Assembly (NCBI RefSeq): GCF_947502445.1
Contig: NZ_CANMZW010000017.1
Coordinates: forward strand, 47,957 to 111,956
DNA length: 64,000 nt
From: an uncultured Brevibacillus sp.
Lineage (GTDB): Bacteria; Bacillota; Bacilli; Brevibacillales; Brevibacillaceae
Direction: 5' to 3'
Both the position numbers and the translations under genes were made by a program. Of this stretch, positions 44,210 through 52,417 are shown piece after piece. How positions within the stretch are numbered: position 1 is the stretch's first letter; each line of letters opens with the position of its first letter. The notes beneath the pieces were generated by a model. That model had not been told where the DNA came from. It worked only from the letters and a program-made list of their open reading frames with translations, and ran no database searches.

Positions 44210-44968
44210 TTAATCAATCGATTTAATAAAGCCGTTGGCTTGATCATCCCATTTTAATGCGTTGGAATATTTCGGCTTACTTTTTGTGTAGCAACGCGGC
44301 TGTTGTTTGGCATGTTGTATTTTTTCCTTCCTGGTAGGATCTCTTCTGCTCTTTACAGAGTGAAAAGGACATATTTGATCACTAATGATGTTTTTTTTGT
44401 CAGGAATTATTTCATAATGAATCTCATATACCTTTTGTTCACCGAAAGGAAGGACGAGAAAAAACGTTGATAGGTACTCGTATGAAAATGGTGGCAACCT
44501 TAGCATTAAGAATTTGGTCATATTATTTTTAGCTACAGATAACCACGTCCAGAAGAAGGAAACAGCAACATGAGCAATGCTTCGCCCTAGCACCCACTTT
44601 AATGCAGCTCTACTTTCGTAGCTAATATCCTGAGCTTGTTCTCGCCATAATTCAAATACATTTGTAAAGAATTCTGAGTATAGATCGAACGGAAAATCCA
44701 CAATTCGAGGGTCCCCCGTTTTGGGACGCTTATATCTAGCGGTGACATGTCGTGGTGACTCAAATCCTTGCACAAATGCTCTCCAATGTATATAGGCAAA
44801 GGCATAAGGACACTTGGATGCTGCTGTATCGCCTATGAAATAACGTTCTATACAAGTTTTATGTTTCATGAGGACCGTTTTCCGTAGATTTCTAGCAATT
44901 GAAGAAAGTAATTGGTTATACGAATGAAACAAGTCCTTTTGTTGTTGACGCAATCGATTTTTGTTCAA
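44210..44968 (-). CDS. Third gene of the Tn7-like operon, unknown family (takes the TnsC position)
   Basis: The 252-residue protein follows tnsB after 7 bp, from a TTG start. No Walker A or B motif is present, so it is not a TnsC AAA+ ATPase, and there is no TniQ zinc finger. It is basic and rich in aromatic residues, with YAFAYIHWRAFVQGFESPRH, LKWVLGRSIAHVAVSFFWTW and a Lys/Arg-rich C terminus (KSRRDPTRKEKIQHAKQQPR). It could be a DNA-binding or target-selection protein. I cannot assign it to a known family. Confidence 0.6.
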   Translation of the reverse strand: MNKNRLRQQQKDLFHSYNQLLSSIARNLRKTVLMKHKTCIERYFIGDTAASKCPYAFAYIHWRAFVQGFESPRHVTARYKRPKTGDPRIVDFPFDLYSEFFTNVFELWREQAQDISYESRAALKWVLGRSIAHVAVSFFWTWLSVAKNNMTKFLMLRLPPFSYEYLSTFFLVLPFGEQKVYEIHYEIIPDKKNIISDQICPFHSVKSRRDPTRKEKIQHAKQQPRCYTKSKPKYSNALKWDDQANGFIKSID

Positions 44969-44975
44969 TGAATAC

Positions 44976-46586
44976 TCACTGATTCCGGGATGACCCTTCT
45001 TGGAATGCTTTTAAATAGCGAATATCATTTGTATTGACTAGTAAATAAATTTCTTCTCCAATCAGATCAAATGTGTTGGAAAGTAGTTCATTTCTATATT
45101 CAACACCTTCAAATGTGATGTACGGTCTTTTCCCCTGTTTAATACTTCCACGAACAGTACGTATAGAAGGTACACCAAAAAATTCAACTTCTTTTCTTAG
45201 CTCTTCAGGCAACCATCTTGGCTCCATACCTCTATGCACCACCCTTTGTTCCATTACTTCAAGTGGACTCAGATATCCTAAACTACTGTGTGGCTCGTGA
45301 TTGTAATTCGCGATCAGAACGGCTGTGATCTGTTCAAGCTCTTCCACATCCATCTCATACTTGATTGCCATCTTTTCAGGATGAGTTCGACGGGGATCAG
45401 AAGGATGGCTCCCCGTTGTATTCACAAAACGGTGATAACCATTTTCTTCAAGGAGACCAAAAAATCTCTCTACAAATGGCCGGCGCTCCGGCATGTTTAC
45501 GGGACCAGGATTCATAGCACAACCGACGACGTTCGCTAGTCTGTTTGTCACAATCTTAGCCAGATTGGCCTTTCCATTGTCATAGCAAAACTCACTCCAA
45601 ATCGCCCACTGCGTTTGAGGAATGGCTTCAAAATGGAAACCGCCTTTTGTAGGATACTTCAATCCTGGAATCGTGAGTTCTTTGGGAGATGTTGGAACAA
45701 TTGAATTACGGATGCAAGCTAATACGTCACTTGCTGAATACTGTGATTGAAGACAGATATGGTAGCCGATAACGACTCGAGTAGCAACGTCTATGATAAC
45801 GAGTAGCTATATCCTTTCTAACACGTCTACGCACTCGTCCCCGAATTGATTTCTAAATTTGATAGTGAGAATAAGATCAATTTGATGTCCGTCAAACTCA
45901 ACTCGTTGGAAGGGCTCTAGGATATGATCCGCATTTTTATTACCAATACCAGTGTGCCGGATATGTCGGGCAGCTTCATCACCGTATCGATTAGCAGTTT
46001 GATTTGGAAGATTTAGCTCTAGTTTTTTTAAGTATCGATAAAGCGAGCGTCTTCCTAAATCTCTTGTACTAAAGGGATAGTCTTGCATAGATAAACCTAA
46101 GGATCTACAAGCATTTAGGAATGTCGAGTGAATATGTTTGGGTTTTTTCACAGGATCAGTAGCTTTTCCCTGTTTGGTTGTCAAATATTGATCGTGGATA
46201 AGTTCCTTAATATGGGGATGTTTGCTTAAGAAGTGGCTGAAGATTCCTGTGAGTTTTTCTGATTTGGGGGATAGATTGGTACGCGTGTAAGACTTTAGAT
46301 TTTTATGGGGGATCAAGGCACGAAAGCCCCAAACCAGACCGTTTGAATCTTCAGATAAACACCGTTTTACAAAGCCTATAAGTCGATTCCTTGAAACCCC
46401 TGTCTCCCTCATTATCTGATCTAAAGTAAAGTGAGGAGACATATACATTTCAATGGCTCGTTTTCGCGACAAAAAAGTTTCCCTGTCATTAGCAGATAGG
46501 GTGTCAAGTAAGACTCCTGGCCATGTAGCCAAATTCAAGTCTGAAGGGTCAATGGGTAGCCTCTCAAGTATTCTCCTTTGTGCCAT
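44976..46586 (-). pseudogene. tnsB: TnsB-like DDE transposase interrupted by one in-frame amber codon
   Basis: The frame runs 537 codons with a single TAG at codon 260 (45807-45809). The text reads VDVLERI, stop, LLVIIDVATRVVIGYHI with no shift of frame; Trp or Gln is the likely lost residue. The catalytic triad is complete: Asp232 (VEFDGHQID), Asp336 (FCYDNGKANL) and Glu373 (RRPFVERFF). The N-terminal part has helix-turn-helix segments, and the C terminus is a Mu-transposase-type beta domain. It overlaps tnsA by 23 bp. With termination at 260 the product is inactive; suppression would restore it. Confidence 0.85.
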
Positions 46587-47241
46587 GAATCCAGACCTCC
46601 GTATCTAATCCCAAAAGCGTTTTGTCAATATTCGAGCACAAAACTCCGAAATAGATCATTTTATAGATCGTTTCATTTAGGCGGGATGGTAACAAGTGTG
46701 GAAGTTCTGATCGAAGTTGTCTTATTGACTTTCGGTGATTACCAACGATTTTAAATACTTGGTGCCGGTCAATTTCATTAGGGATTGATTGATTCTTAAT
46801 ATTTGGAATTAATTCTCTTAGGTTATCCAGAAGTATTTGATTAGAACGAATATCTTTCTCTGTTTTGATTTCATAATTGAAATTATTATGCTCGCACCAT
46901 TTTCTTTGAATGGTAGTTTGCCTAATAGAGCGCTCGGATCTTGGGTTTCGTGGGTCTAATTCTTGCGTATATTTAACTTCAACAAAGCTCTGGCTTCCGT
47001 CTACTCTTTCAATCCACATATCCAAAATACTACTTACTTTAGCACCATTGTACACACCGTCAATTCTAACAGGCTGTTCACAGAACCGCTTAACCGTTTG
47101 ATCAGCTTCAACTAATAACCAATGTTCATACTCAAGGTCACTGAAAAAATGAACCATTCGTTCCAGTTTGGGGCTAAAAACATGCCAATAATTACTTCCA
47201 TACCGTGTACTCCGTTTTGTTATTACCGGTTGATCGTACAT
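46564..47241 (-). CDS. tnsA: TnsA-like transposon endonuclease
   Basis: The 225-residue protein has the TnsA restriction-enzyme-like core: an acidic residue in LEYEHWLLVEADQTVKRFCE, then ILDMWIERVDG and QSFVEVKYTQE with the D...E-V-K catalytic set. The C-terminal part is helical, with a possible wing region for the TnsB contact. In Tn7 TnsA cuts the 5' strands at each transposon end, making cut-and-paste transposition. GAGGAGGTGACTC stands before the ATG. It begins 129 bp inside the right-end repeat cluster. Confidence 0.85.
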   Translation of the reverse strand: MYDQPVITKRSTRYGSNYWHVFSPKLERMVHFFSDLEYEHWLLVEADQTVKRFCEQPVRIDGVYNGAKVSSILDMWIERVDGSQSFVEVKYTQELDPRNPRSERSIRQTTIQRKWCEHNNFNYEIKTEKDIRSNQILLDNLRELIPNIKNQSIPNEIDRHQVFKIVGNHRKSIRQLRSELPHLLPSRLNETIYKMIYFGVLCSNIDKTLLGLDTEVWIHGTKENT

Positions 47242-47369
47242 GAGTCACCTCCTCAAGTTGTTGATTTTATTTTTTCTGAAAATACAAAAATTTATACCTT
47301 TCTGTAGAAATTCTCTCTATTGTTATCTTCTCCTCCCAAACGATAACAGAATTTCGTTCCGCACCTTTG

Positions 47370-47541
47370 GTATACATGTTTGTGTCACTAGACACAGATG
47401 TCTGGCGACACAAACATACGATCATTCCGCGACGCAAACATACTTTCAAATATTTTAACGACACAAACATACTATCAATCGAGTCTGATTTTAGCGTATA
47501 GCAGTATGTTTGTGTCGAAATTGACGACACAAACATACTGC
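47370..47541. repeat. Right-end cluster of TnsB-site-like repeats with a 17-bp perfect palindrome
   Basis: Copies lie at 47370-47388 inverted (gtatacatgtttgtgtcac), 47405 (gcgacacaaacatacg), 47429 (gcgacgcaaacatac), 47459 (acgacacaaacatac), 47501-47517 inverted and 47525-47541 direct. The last two, gcagtatgtttgtgtcg and cgacacaaacatactgc, are perfect 17-bp inverted arms with a 7-nt centre. Confidence 0.8.
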
Positions 47542-48034
47542 TATAACATACGAGATTATTGTGTTTATAATCTTATACGAGATCTTAAGAATACATAAAT
47601 TTCGTGTGACTCCAAAGGATTTATACTGATATAAAAGGTGGTTATACAAGAATAGACACCTAAATACATGTTCCTCTCCTGATGTATCATTCGTTTCATT
47701 TCAGTTCATGAAATAGCGTTTTTATGAACTGAAAAATGAACATATAAATTGTTAACATAACATATATATGATGTAGCATCCTTTTTCTTCAACGTTACCT
47801 TGGGCTTTTATTACAATTGCGTATGTAAGACGATTTACAATGGGATTCTCTTGGTGATTTAGCCCGAGGGACTATGCAAGAATAAAAACCAGCTTTTCTT
47901 GGTATTCTCCCCTCTAGGCAGACAAGAAAAAAAGACATCTGACGTTACTTGAATTCGTCCTTTTTCATTGCTTAGATATGTTCCAAGTACATCATACATA
48001 CTTGCCACCCTGCACACCCCAATAAGTAAAGGAT
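47542..48034. other. Right flank of the element, no gene
   Basis: No coding frame is seen. The stretch is AT-rich and contains the hairpin at 47697-47735, which matches the one inside the left end. It separates the element from the XRE gene. Confidence 0.4.
47697..47735. repeat. Hairpin matching the left-end hairpin
   Basis: tttcagttcat and atgaactgaaa form a perfect 11-bp stem around a 14-nt loop. It lies about 160 bp right of the GACACAAACATACTGCT motif, as its counterpart does at 37579. Confidence 0.5.
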
Positions 48035-48355
48035 TTAGGCTAAATCTTCTCCTTTGTAGAATCCTTCACTTTTCAATTTCTTTATTAACTCTCTGACTGC
48101 TTGCTCTCCATATATAAAAGCTACTACAACATCGTTTGAATTAGTTACTTTTGCCCAATCTCTTAAAAAATTTACTTTTAGTGTACGTTGATTTTTTTCA
48201 AATTCACTAATTGTACTGGGAGTGCAATTAAGCAATTCTGCTAGTTTCGCTTGAGTAAATCCCGCTCTTTTTCTACACGCTTCCATCACTGGCCCAAGGT
48301 AAGTAACGAGTTTGTCTATGTCATTATGATTCACAGGATCAAGCTCTTTTCCCAT
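48035..48355 (-). CDS. XRE-family helix-turn-helix protein
   Basis: From ATG 48355 (AAAGGAG upstream) the product has 106 residues. The XRE domain is clear: RKRAGFTQAKLAELLNCTPS followed by TISEFEKNQRTLKVNFLRDW. The C terminus is short and charged. It probably binds DNA as a dimer. No partner gene is adjacent; it could be a relic of the mobile element or of another island. Confidence 0.75.
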   Translation of the reverse strand: MGKELDPVNHNDIDKLVTYLGPVMEACRKRAGFTQAKLAELLNCTPSTISEFEKNQRTLKVNFLRDWAKVTNSNDVVVAFIYGEQAVRELIKKLKSEGFYKGEDLA

Positions 48356-48864
48356 ATTAACTTCCACTCCTTTTTATTCTCCATTTTCAAACATCATCAG
48401 TGCTTGCCATATGTGTTATCGCAAAATTGTAATCAATGCTTCTCCTATCTCTGATTCATCTAGTGACTGAAACAATGATCTTTGTTGCTGTAATCTCTAC
48501 AGACTGCTATCCTGCAACAAGTCATTCCAGATAATGTGAAGATACATAATGAGTCTCCTTTAAACAGAATGATGCTCCAGTTCTAATCCGTCTCCAATTA
48601 TACTATATATTACCTTTATGGAGTTTCTTAGCCTGCACTTGCGACTAAATTCAGACTTTTGTTTTGAATCTCCCAATCAAGTCCGTCAGCATTGTAAAAA
48701 CGTCATGTTGCCCCAATGTCTAATTTATAACGATTTATATCTTTGATAAACATATGAGTTACTCTTTTCCATTCTATTTCAATCAACCTCACATTTTTAT
48801 TTAACATGACCCCATGTCTTTTTCAATTTGACGCTTCTAAATTTGTAACTACTCACTTAACATA
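48356..48864. other. AT-rich gap with no gene
   Basis: No frame or repeat stands out between the XRE and DinB genes, apart from the terminator at the right edge. Confidence 0.4.
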
Positions 48865-48903
48865 AATGCCCTCGCTGTCCTTTGGAAGGACGCCGAGGGC
48901 GTT
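48865..48903 (-). terminator. Terminator of the DinB-like gene
   Basis: On the minus strand aacgccctcggcgtcctt pairs with aaggacagcgagggcatt (one mismatch) and is followed by a short T-run. Confidence 0.78.
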
Positions 48904-48916
48904 GTCATATTTACGC

Positions 48917-49387
48917 TTAGCTATGTTTAATGACTTTTAACATACTTGAAATGTTTCCAAGATGCGTAGCCTCATGCATCAATGCGGAGTTGACCAGCTC
49001 TCCCGCCGTTTCAAAGTGCATTGTACCCAAATCTACCGGTGATTTCAGCTTTTCTTCCAGAGCACTTGGAGATACGCTCGCCAAGCTCTCAAGCTGACCC
49101 GATAAATACATGATAAGCTCTTCCTTTGTAGGAGGTGTCACAGTCCATTCCGATGGCTTGGTTCCGCCACCGAATAATCCACTGTATGATTCCGGAATTT
49201 CAAAGTCAAACGGCACGGCTAAAGAAAGAAAATAATTCAAACTGGCAATAATGTGCCCTACATGCCAACGGATTGTATTGTTAAACTGTGGTGGCTGAAT
49301 ATCAAATAGCTCCTCCGGAATCGCCTGGATCTGTTGAAGTGCCATGTTATGAACTAGTTTACCTGTGTGTAAGATATTTTGGGACAT
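48917..49387 (-). CDS. DinB-family protein
   Basis: From ATG 49387 (GGAGG upstream) the product has 156 residues in a four-helix bundle of the DinB/YfiT type. The metal His triad is present: His in RWHVGHIIASLNYFL and two in HEATHLGNISSM. Members may be thiol-dependent transferases or hydrolases with a divalent metal. The start of the longer frame (49417) has no signal. Function not established. A strong terminator follows. Confidence 0.75.
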   Translation of the reverse strand: MSQNILHTGKLVHNMALQQIQAIPEELFDIQPPQFNNTIRWHVGHIIASLNYFLSLAVPFDFEIPESYSGLFGGGTKPSEWTVTPPTKEELIMYLSGQLESLASVSPSALEEKLKSPVDLGTMHFETAGELVNSALMHEATHLGNISSMLKVIKHS

Positions 49388-49751
49388 GAAAAATTCCTCC
49401 CTTTCCATATTAGGCATACTTTATGGCAAGCAAGGGCTTCCGATACTGGAAAGCCTGCACGCCTTCTTGCAAGGCCGACCGGTCCTTCTGGACATGACGG
49501 TTGACTAATCCATTCTTGCTTTTATTGGTGTGCTCCGCAACCTTATTTGGCTTGGTCACATTCTGATAGGTGAGCAGTTACCTGTACGCTAGCGATCTTG
49601 GGTAACGGCTCGAAGAAAAGCGTGATCGTAAAAATTAGGGTCGCCTGAACGATCGCCAGAATGGCGAATGCGGCACGCTCCCTGGCTAAGGCTTATGAGC
49701 TCCAGCAAGGGAGCGATTGGAAGGTTTCTCAGTAAAATATACCGTTTGTCG
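49388..49751. other. Gap with relic of a membrane protein
   Basis: On the minus strand from about 49700 to TAA 49543-49545 a frame reads AFAILAIVQATLIFTITLFF then EPLPKIASVQVTAH, like the last helix of a transporter. There is no intact start or upstream part. I see no living gene here. Confidence 0.35.
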
Positions 49752-50066
49752 TTATCGATTGGACGAAACCCATGCTGTCAAAGCTACTTTGGACATATAG
49801 CCGATTTCTTTGTCGACAGGCTTCCCGTCCTTGAATAAGATCGTTGTCGGCAGAGACATTACTCCGTAGTGGGATGAAACCTGCTCGTGCTCATCCACGT
49901 TAATTTTTACAATTCTCACGTCTTCCCGCTGTGTTGTATCATAATCTTCGAGTACGGAACCGAACATGCGGCAAGGCCCGCACCAGGGTGCCCAGAAGTT
50001 GACCAGCGTAAGTCCCTCGCTCCTTACATCGTTTGTAAATGTACTGTCTGTCGAATGGCAAATCAT
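49752..50066 (-). CDS. Thioredoxin-family protein
   Basis: The 104-residue protein is a full thioredoxin fold: LTLVNFWAPWCGPCRMFGSV with the active site Cys29-Gly-Pro-Cys32, then IVKINVDEHEQVSSHYGVMS, the cis-proline at LPTTILFKDG, and a C-terminal helix. It reduces disulfides in cytoplasmic proteins. GGAAGATG precedes the ATG. It is not the main trxA, which is longer-conserved, and may act with a partner elsewhere. Confidence 0.9.
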   Translation of the reverse strand: MICHSTDSTFTNDVRSEGLTLVNFWAPWCGPCRMFGSVLEDYDTTQREDVRIVKINVDEHEQVSSHYGVMSLPTTILFKDGKPVDKEIGYMSKVALTAWVSSNR

Positions 50067-50387
50067 CGTTCATCTTCCTTTCTAAGTATTTCCATTCTGT
50101 ACACCATAGATATATTATATCTATGATTAGTTACAAAAAACTCTGATTACATGGCATGCCTCCCACTAGCACCATACAATCTACTCTACAAAAGGTATTA
50201 AAGACATTTGATATCTTCGATTAAGCGAAATCACCAATAGAAGACTTTATATGTCCATAATAACCACCTAATTTCGGTACGTCAAGTCGTTATTTAGGAG
50301 GCCATCCTGTTATGTGTTTTAGTTATAAAATAAAAAGCCGCGATTTACGCGGTAATTAATGAGATATTGTTCTTTTTATAATAATAA
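50067..50387. other. Intergenic gap without a gene
   Basis: Contains a promoter region for the thioredoxin gene and a short hairpin (ccgcgatttacgcgg). No coding frame stands out. Confidence 0.4.
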
Positions 50388-50430
50388 AAAGGTGTGTGAC
50401 CATTCCATAAGTCACACACCTTTATTTAAC
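50388..50430. terminator. Strong bidirectional terminator hairpin
   Basis: aaaggtgtgtgac and gtcacacaccttt form a perfect 13-bp stem with a 10-nt loop and are flanked by A-rich and T-rich runs. Confidence 0.82.
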
Positions 50431-50455
50431 TGATCTAATATTACTTGAATCTCTA

Positions 50456-50596
50456 CTATTTTATTGTCTGGGAAGTTTTACGATAAGAGCTTCTCCAATA
50501 CTCCCGAAACTGCGGGATCGTTACCCGAGTAAATGATTTCATGATGGAACCAATGCAAAATATGGTGTCAATCGTACTCTCTTTCTGCATCTTCAT
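50456..50596 (-). pseudogene. Fragment of a serine hydrolase (beta-lactamase class C-like)
   Basis: The 46-codon frame reads STIDTIFCIGSIMKSFTRVT, where SIMK fits the SxxK active site of class C-type hydrolases (IGSxTKSFTA). All flanking parts of the enzyme are missing and the sequence degrades after IPQFREYW. I take it as a relic. Confidence 0.45.
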
Positions 50597-50686
50597 AGCA
50601 AAAAAACCAAATCCTTTTTATAAACAATCTGACCATCTTTGAATCCGGAGTCAGTGAAACCCCACTCACTTCTGATCCTCTTTTTC

Positions 50687-52417
50687 CTATGCTTGAAGTA
50701 CCCATCCTTTTGCTTCGAGTTGATCGCGATACATCGATGCGTAGCGGGCATTGAGAGCTATCAATTCTTCATGGGTCCCACTCTCTTGAATCGTTCCGTT
50801 TTCAAGGAATAAAATCTGATCTGCATGTTGAATGGTATTTAATTTATGAGCGATGACCACAACCGTCTTCCCATTCACTAATTCACCCACTGCTTCTTGA
50901 ATTGCCATTTCGTTATCAGGGTCTAATGAAGCTGTCGCCTCATCGAGTAAAATAATCGGAGCATCTTTTAAAAAGGCACGTGCAAGCGAAATCCTTTGCT
51001 TCTCCCCACCCGATAAAGTCGAACCGCCTTCTCCTACAACCGTGTTATATCCATGCTCTAATTTCATAATAAAATCATGACAATTCGCACGGCGACAAGC
51101 TTGCTCCACCTCTTCTCTCGTAGCATTTGGCTTGCCGATAATAACGTTCTGATAAATCGTATCATTCAACACATACGCATTTTGGAACATAATACTCATC
51201 TGTCCCAACAGAGCATCTGGTGCAATCTCTTGAATATTTTGTCCACCGATGCGAATTGCTCCGCTGTCGATATCCCAAAAACGAGCTAACACATTCAAAA
51301 TCGTGCTTTTCCCCGATCCAGATGCACCGATTAAAGCGGTCATCGTGTTAGGTTGCATCGTAAAGGACAGATCGCGTAGTACTGATTGCCCTTTTTCATA
51401 GGAAAACTGCACTCGATCAAATTCGATTTGGTAATGCCCAAAGCTTGCTGTCTCTTGTGTATATTGCGCTGTATCCATTTTGTAGAGCGACACGATGTGA
51501 TCGACCGCCACAGACAATACTTTATACTCCGTATACAACATACTAAACGGACGAAATAACGTCGAAACACCTAACGAAATCATGACGAAGATGACCATCA
51601 CATTCGTTTGAATCTCATCTGCTAACAACATATAGGAACCTACAATAAAAATAAGCGGTACGATAAAGTCAATGATGATAAAAAATAAAAAGTTAAGTGG
51701 CACTAACTTTACTTCAAGACGAATACTTTCATCTCGGTAACGTATGAACGACTCATTCAATCGCCCGAAAGCAGTTCCTGTTTGATTGTACGAACGGAAA
51801 ATACGAATCCCATCAATGTATTCCATCACACGTGCCAATACATCGCTCACGACCATCTTTTTCTGCAGTCCACCTTTTTTACCCCATTTTCCAATCCATA
51901 GGATGAGTGGCAACGTGAGGACTACTACTATCAATTGAATGAGCGCGAGTTTGGGTTCTACAAAAAAGGACACGATCAAAATGTAACTCGTAACAAATGT
52001 AATTTTGAGCATATCTCCAATCAAATGCGTAATGATACGCTCTACTTGTGTCACATCGACAGTGCATGTATTAATGATCATTCCGATGCTTTCTTTTGAA
52101 AAATATCCGAGTGGCAATTTTTTCAAATGATTGGTTACGTTAAGACGAGCATCGCGAATTAACATGGCTCCTCTTACTTGAAATAAGTATTGGGAAAAGC
52201 CCACTGCCAAAAGACGAATGACATAGCCAATCCCGAGAATAAGCATCACTGTTTTCAAAGTATCAGGTGTAAATATCCCTTCAATTAAATGAAGTAAAAC
52301 ATAATATACACCGCCATAAATACTCGCTGTTCCAAAGGTATCCAAAATGGTTAACACAATCGGCAAGTATAGGCGATTCAATTGTTGATTAAAGATGAGT
52401 TGTAGTTTTTGATACAA
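50687..52417 (-). CDS. ABC transporter, fused permease-ATPase (YbtQ-like half of a heterodimer)
   Basis: The 576-residue protein has six membrane helices (residues 1-310) and an ATPase domain (about 340-570). Walker A is GASGSGKST, the signature is LSGGEKQRISLARA, Walker B is ILLDEATASLDPDNE, and the switch His is VVIAHKLNTIQ. It starts at a TTG (AGGAAGAG upstream) and overlaps the end of the preceding ABC gene by 29 bp. The pair, beside an AraC regulator and an ECF transporter under a Fur box, matches YbtP/YbtQ-type systems that import ferric yersiniabactin-like siderophores although they have exporter folds. Direction is not proven. Confidence 0.78.
   Translation of the reverse strand: MYQKLQLIFNQQLNRLYLPIVLTILDTFGTASIYGGVYYVLLHLIEGIFTPDTLKTVMLILGIGYVIRLLAVGFSQYLFQVRGAMLIRDARLNVTNHLKKLPLGYFSKESIGMIINTCTVDVTQVERIITHLIGDMLKITFVTSYILIVSFFVEPKLALIQLIVVVLTLPLILWIGKWGKKGGLQKKMVVSDVLARVMEYIDGIRIFRSYNQTGTAFGRLNESFIRYRDESIRLEVKLVPLNFLFFIIIDFIVPLIFIVGSYMLLADEIQTNVMVIFVMISLGVSTLFRPFSMLYTEYKVLSVAVDHIVSLYKMDTAQYTQETASFGHYQIEFDRVQFSYEKGQSVLRDLSFTMQPNTMTALIGASGSGKSTILNVLARFWDIDSGAIRIGGQNIQEIAPDALLGQMSIMFQNAYVLNDTIYQNVIIGKPNATREEVEQACRRANCHDFIMKLEHGYNTVVGEGGSTLSGGEKQRISLARAFLKDAPIILLDEATASLDPDNEMAIQEAVGELVNGKTVVVIAHKLNTIQHADQILFLENGTIQESGTHEELIALNARYASMYRDQLEAKGWVLQA

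Larger units (their letters stand above)
37291..47541. mobile_element. Tn7-like transposon with arsenic-resistance cargo (approximate ends)
   Basis: Both borders carry clusters of a GACACAAACATAC-type motif in two orientations, like TnsB-binding sites. TnsA and TnsB genes begin 130-400 bp inside the right cluster and read inward, as in Tn7. The left terminus is set at TGTGTCG (37291), and CGACACA occurs at 47525-47531 on the right. I could not find a matching 5-bp target duplication (ggtct on the left, no partner on the right), so the right end may be altered. Cargo is an arsenic cluster. tnsB has an in-frame stop and there is no TnsC, so the element is probably immobile on its own. Confidence 0.65.

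Noticed and set aside
44599..44805. 68-codon minus-strand frame in the third transposon gene
   Set aside because: Lies inside the 252-codon frame on the same strand and has no ribosome binding site.
37291..47541. CRISPR array as explanation for the regularly repeated acacaaacat motif
   Set aside because: Copies occur in both orientations with irregular spacing of 20-120 bp, in two clusters flanking transposon genes; no cas gene is present.
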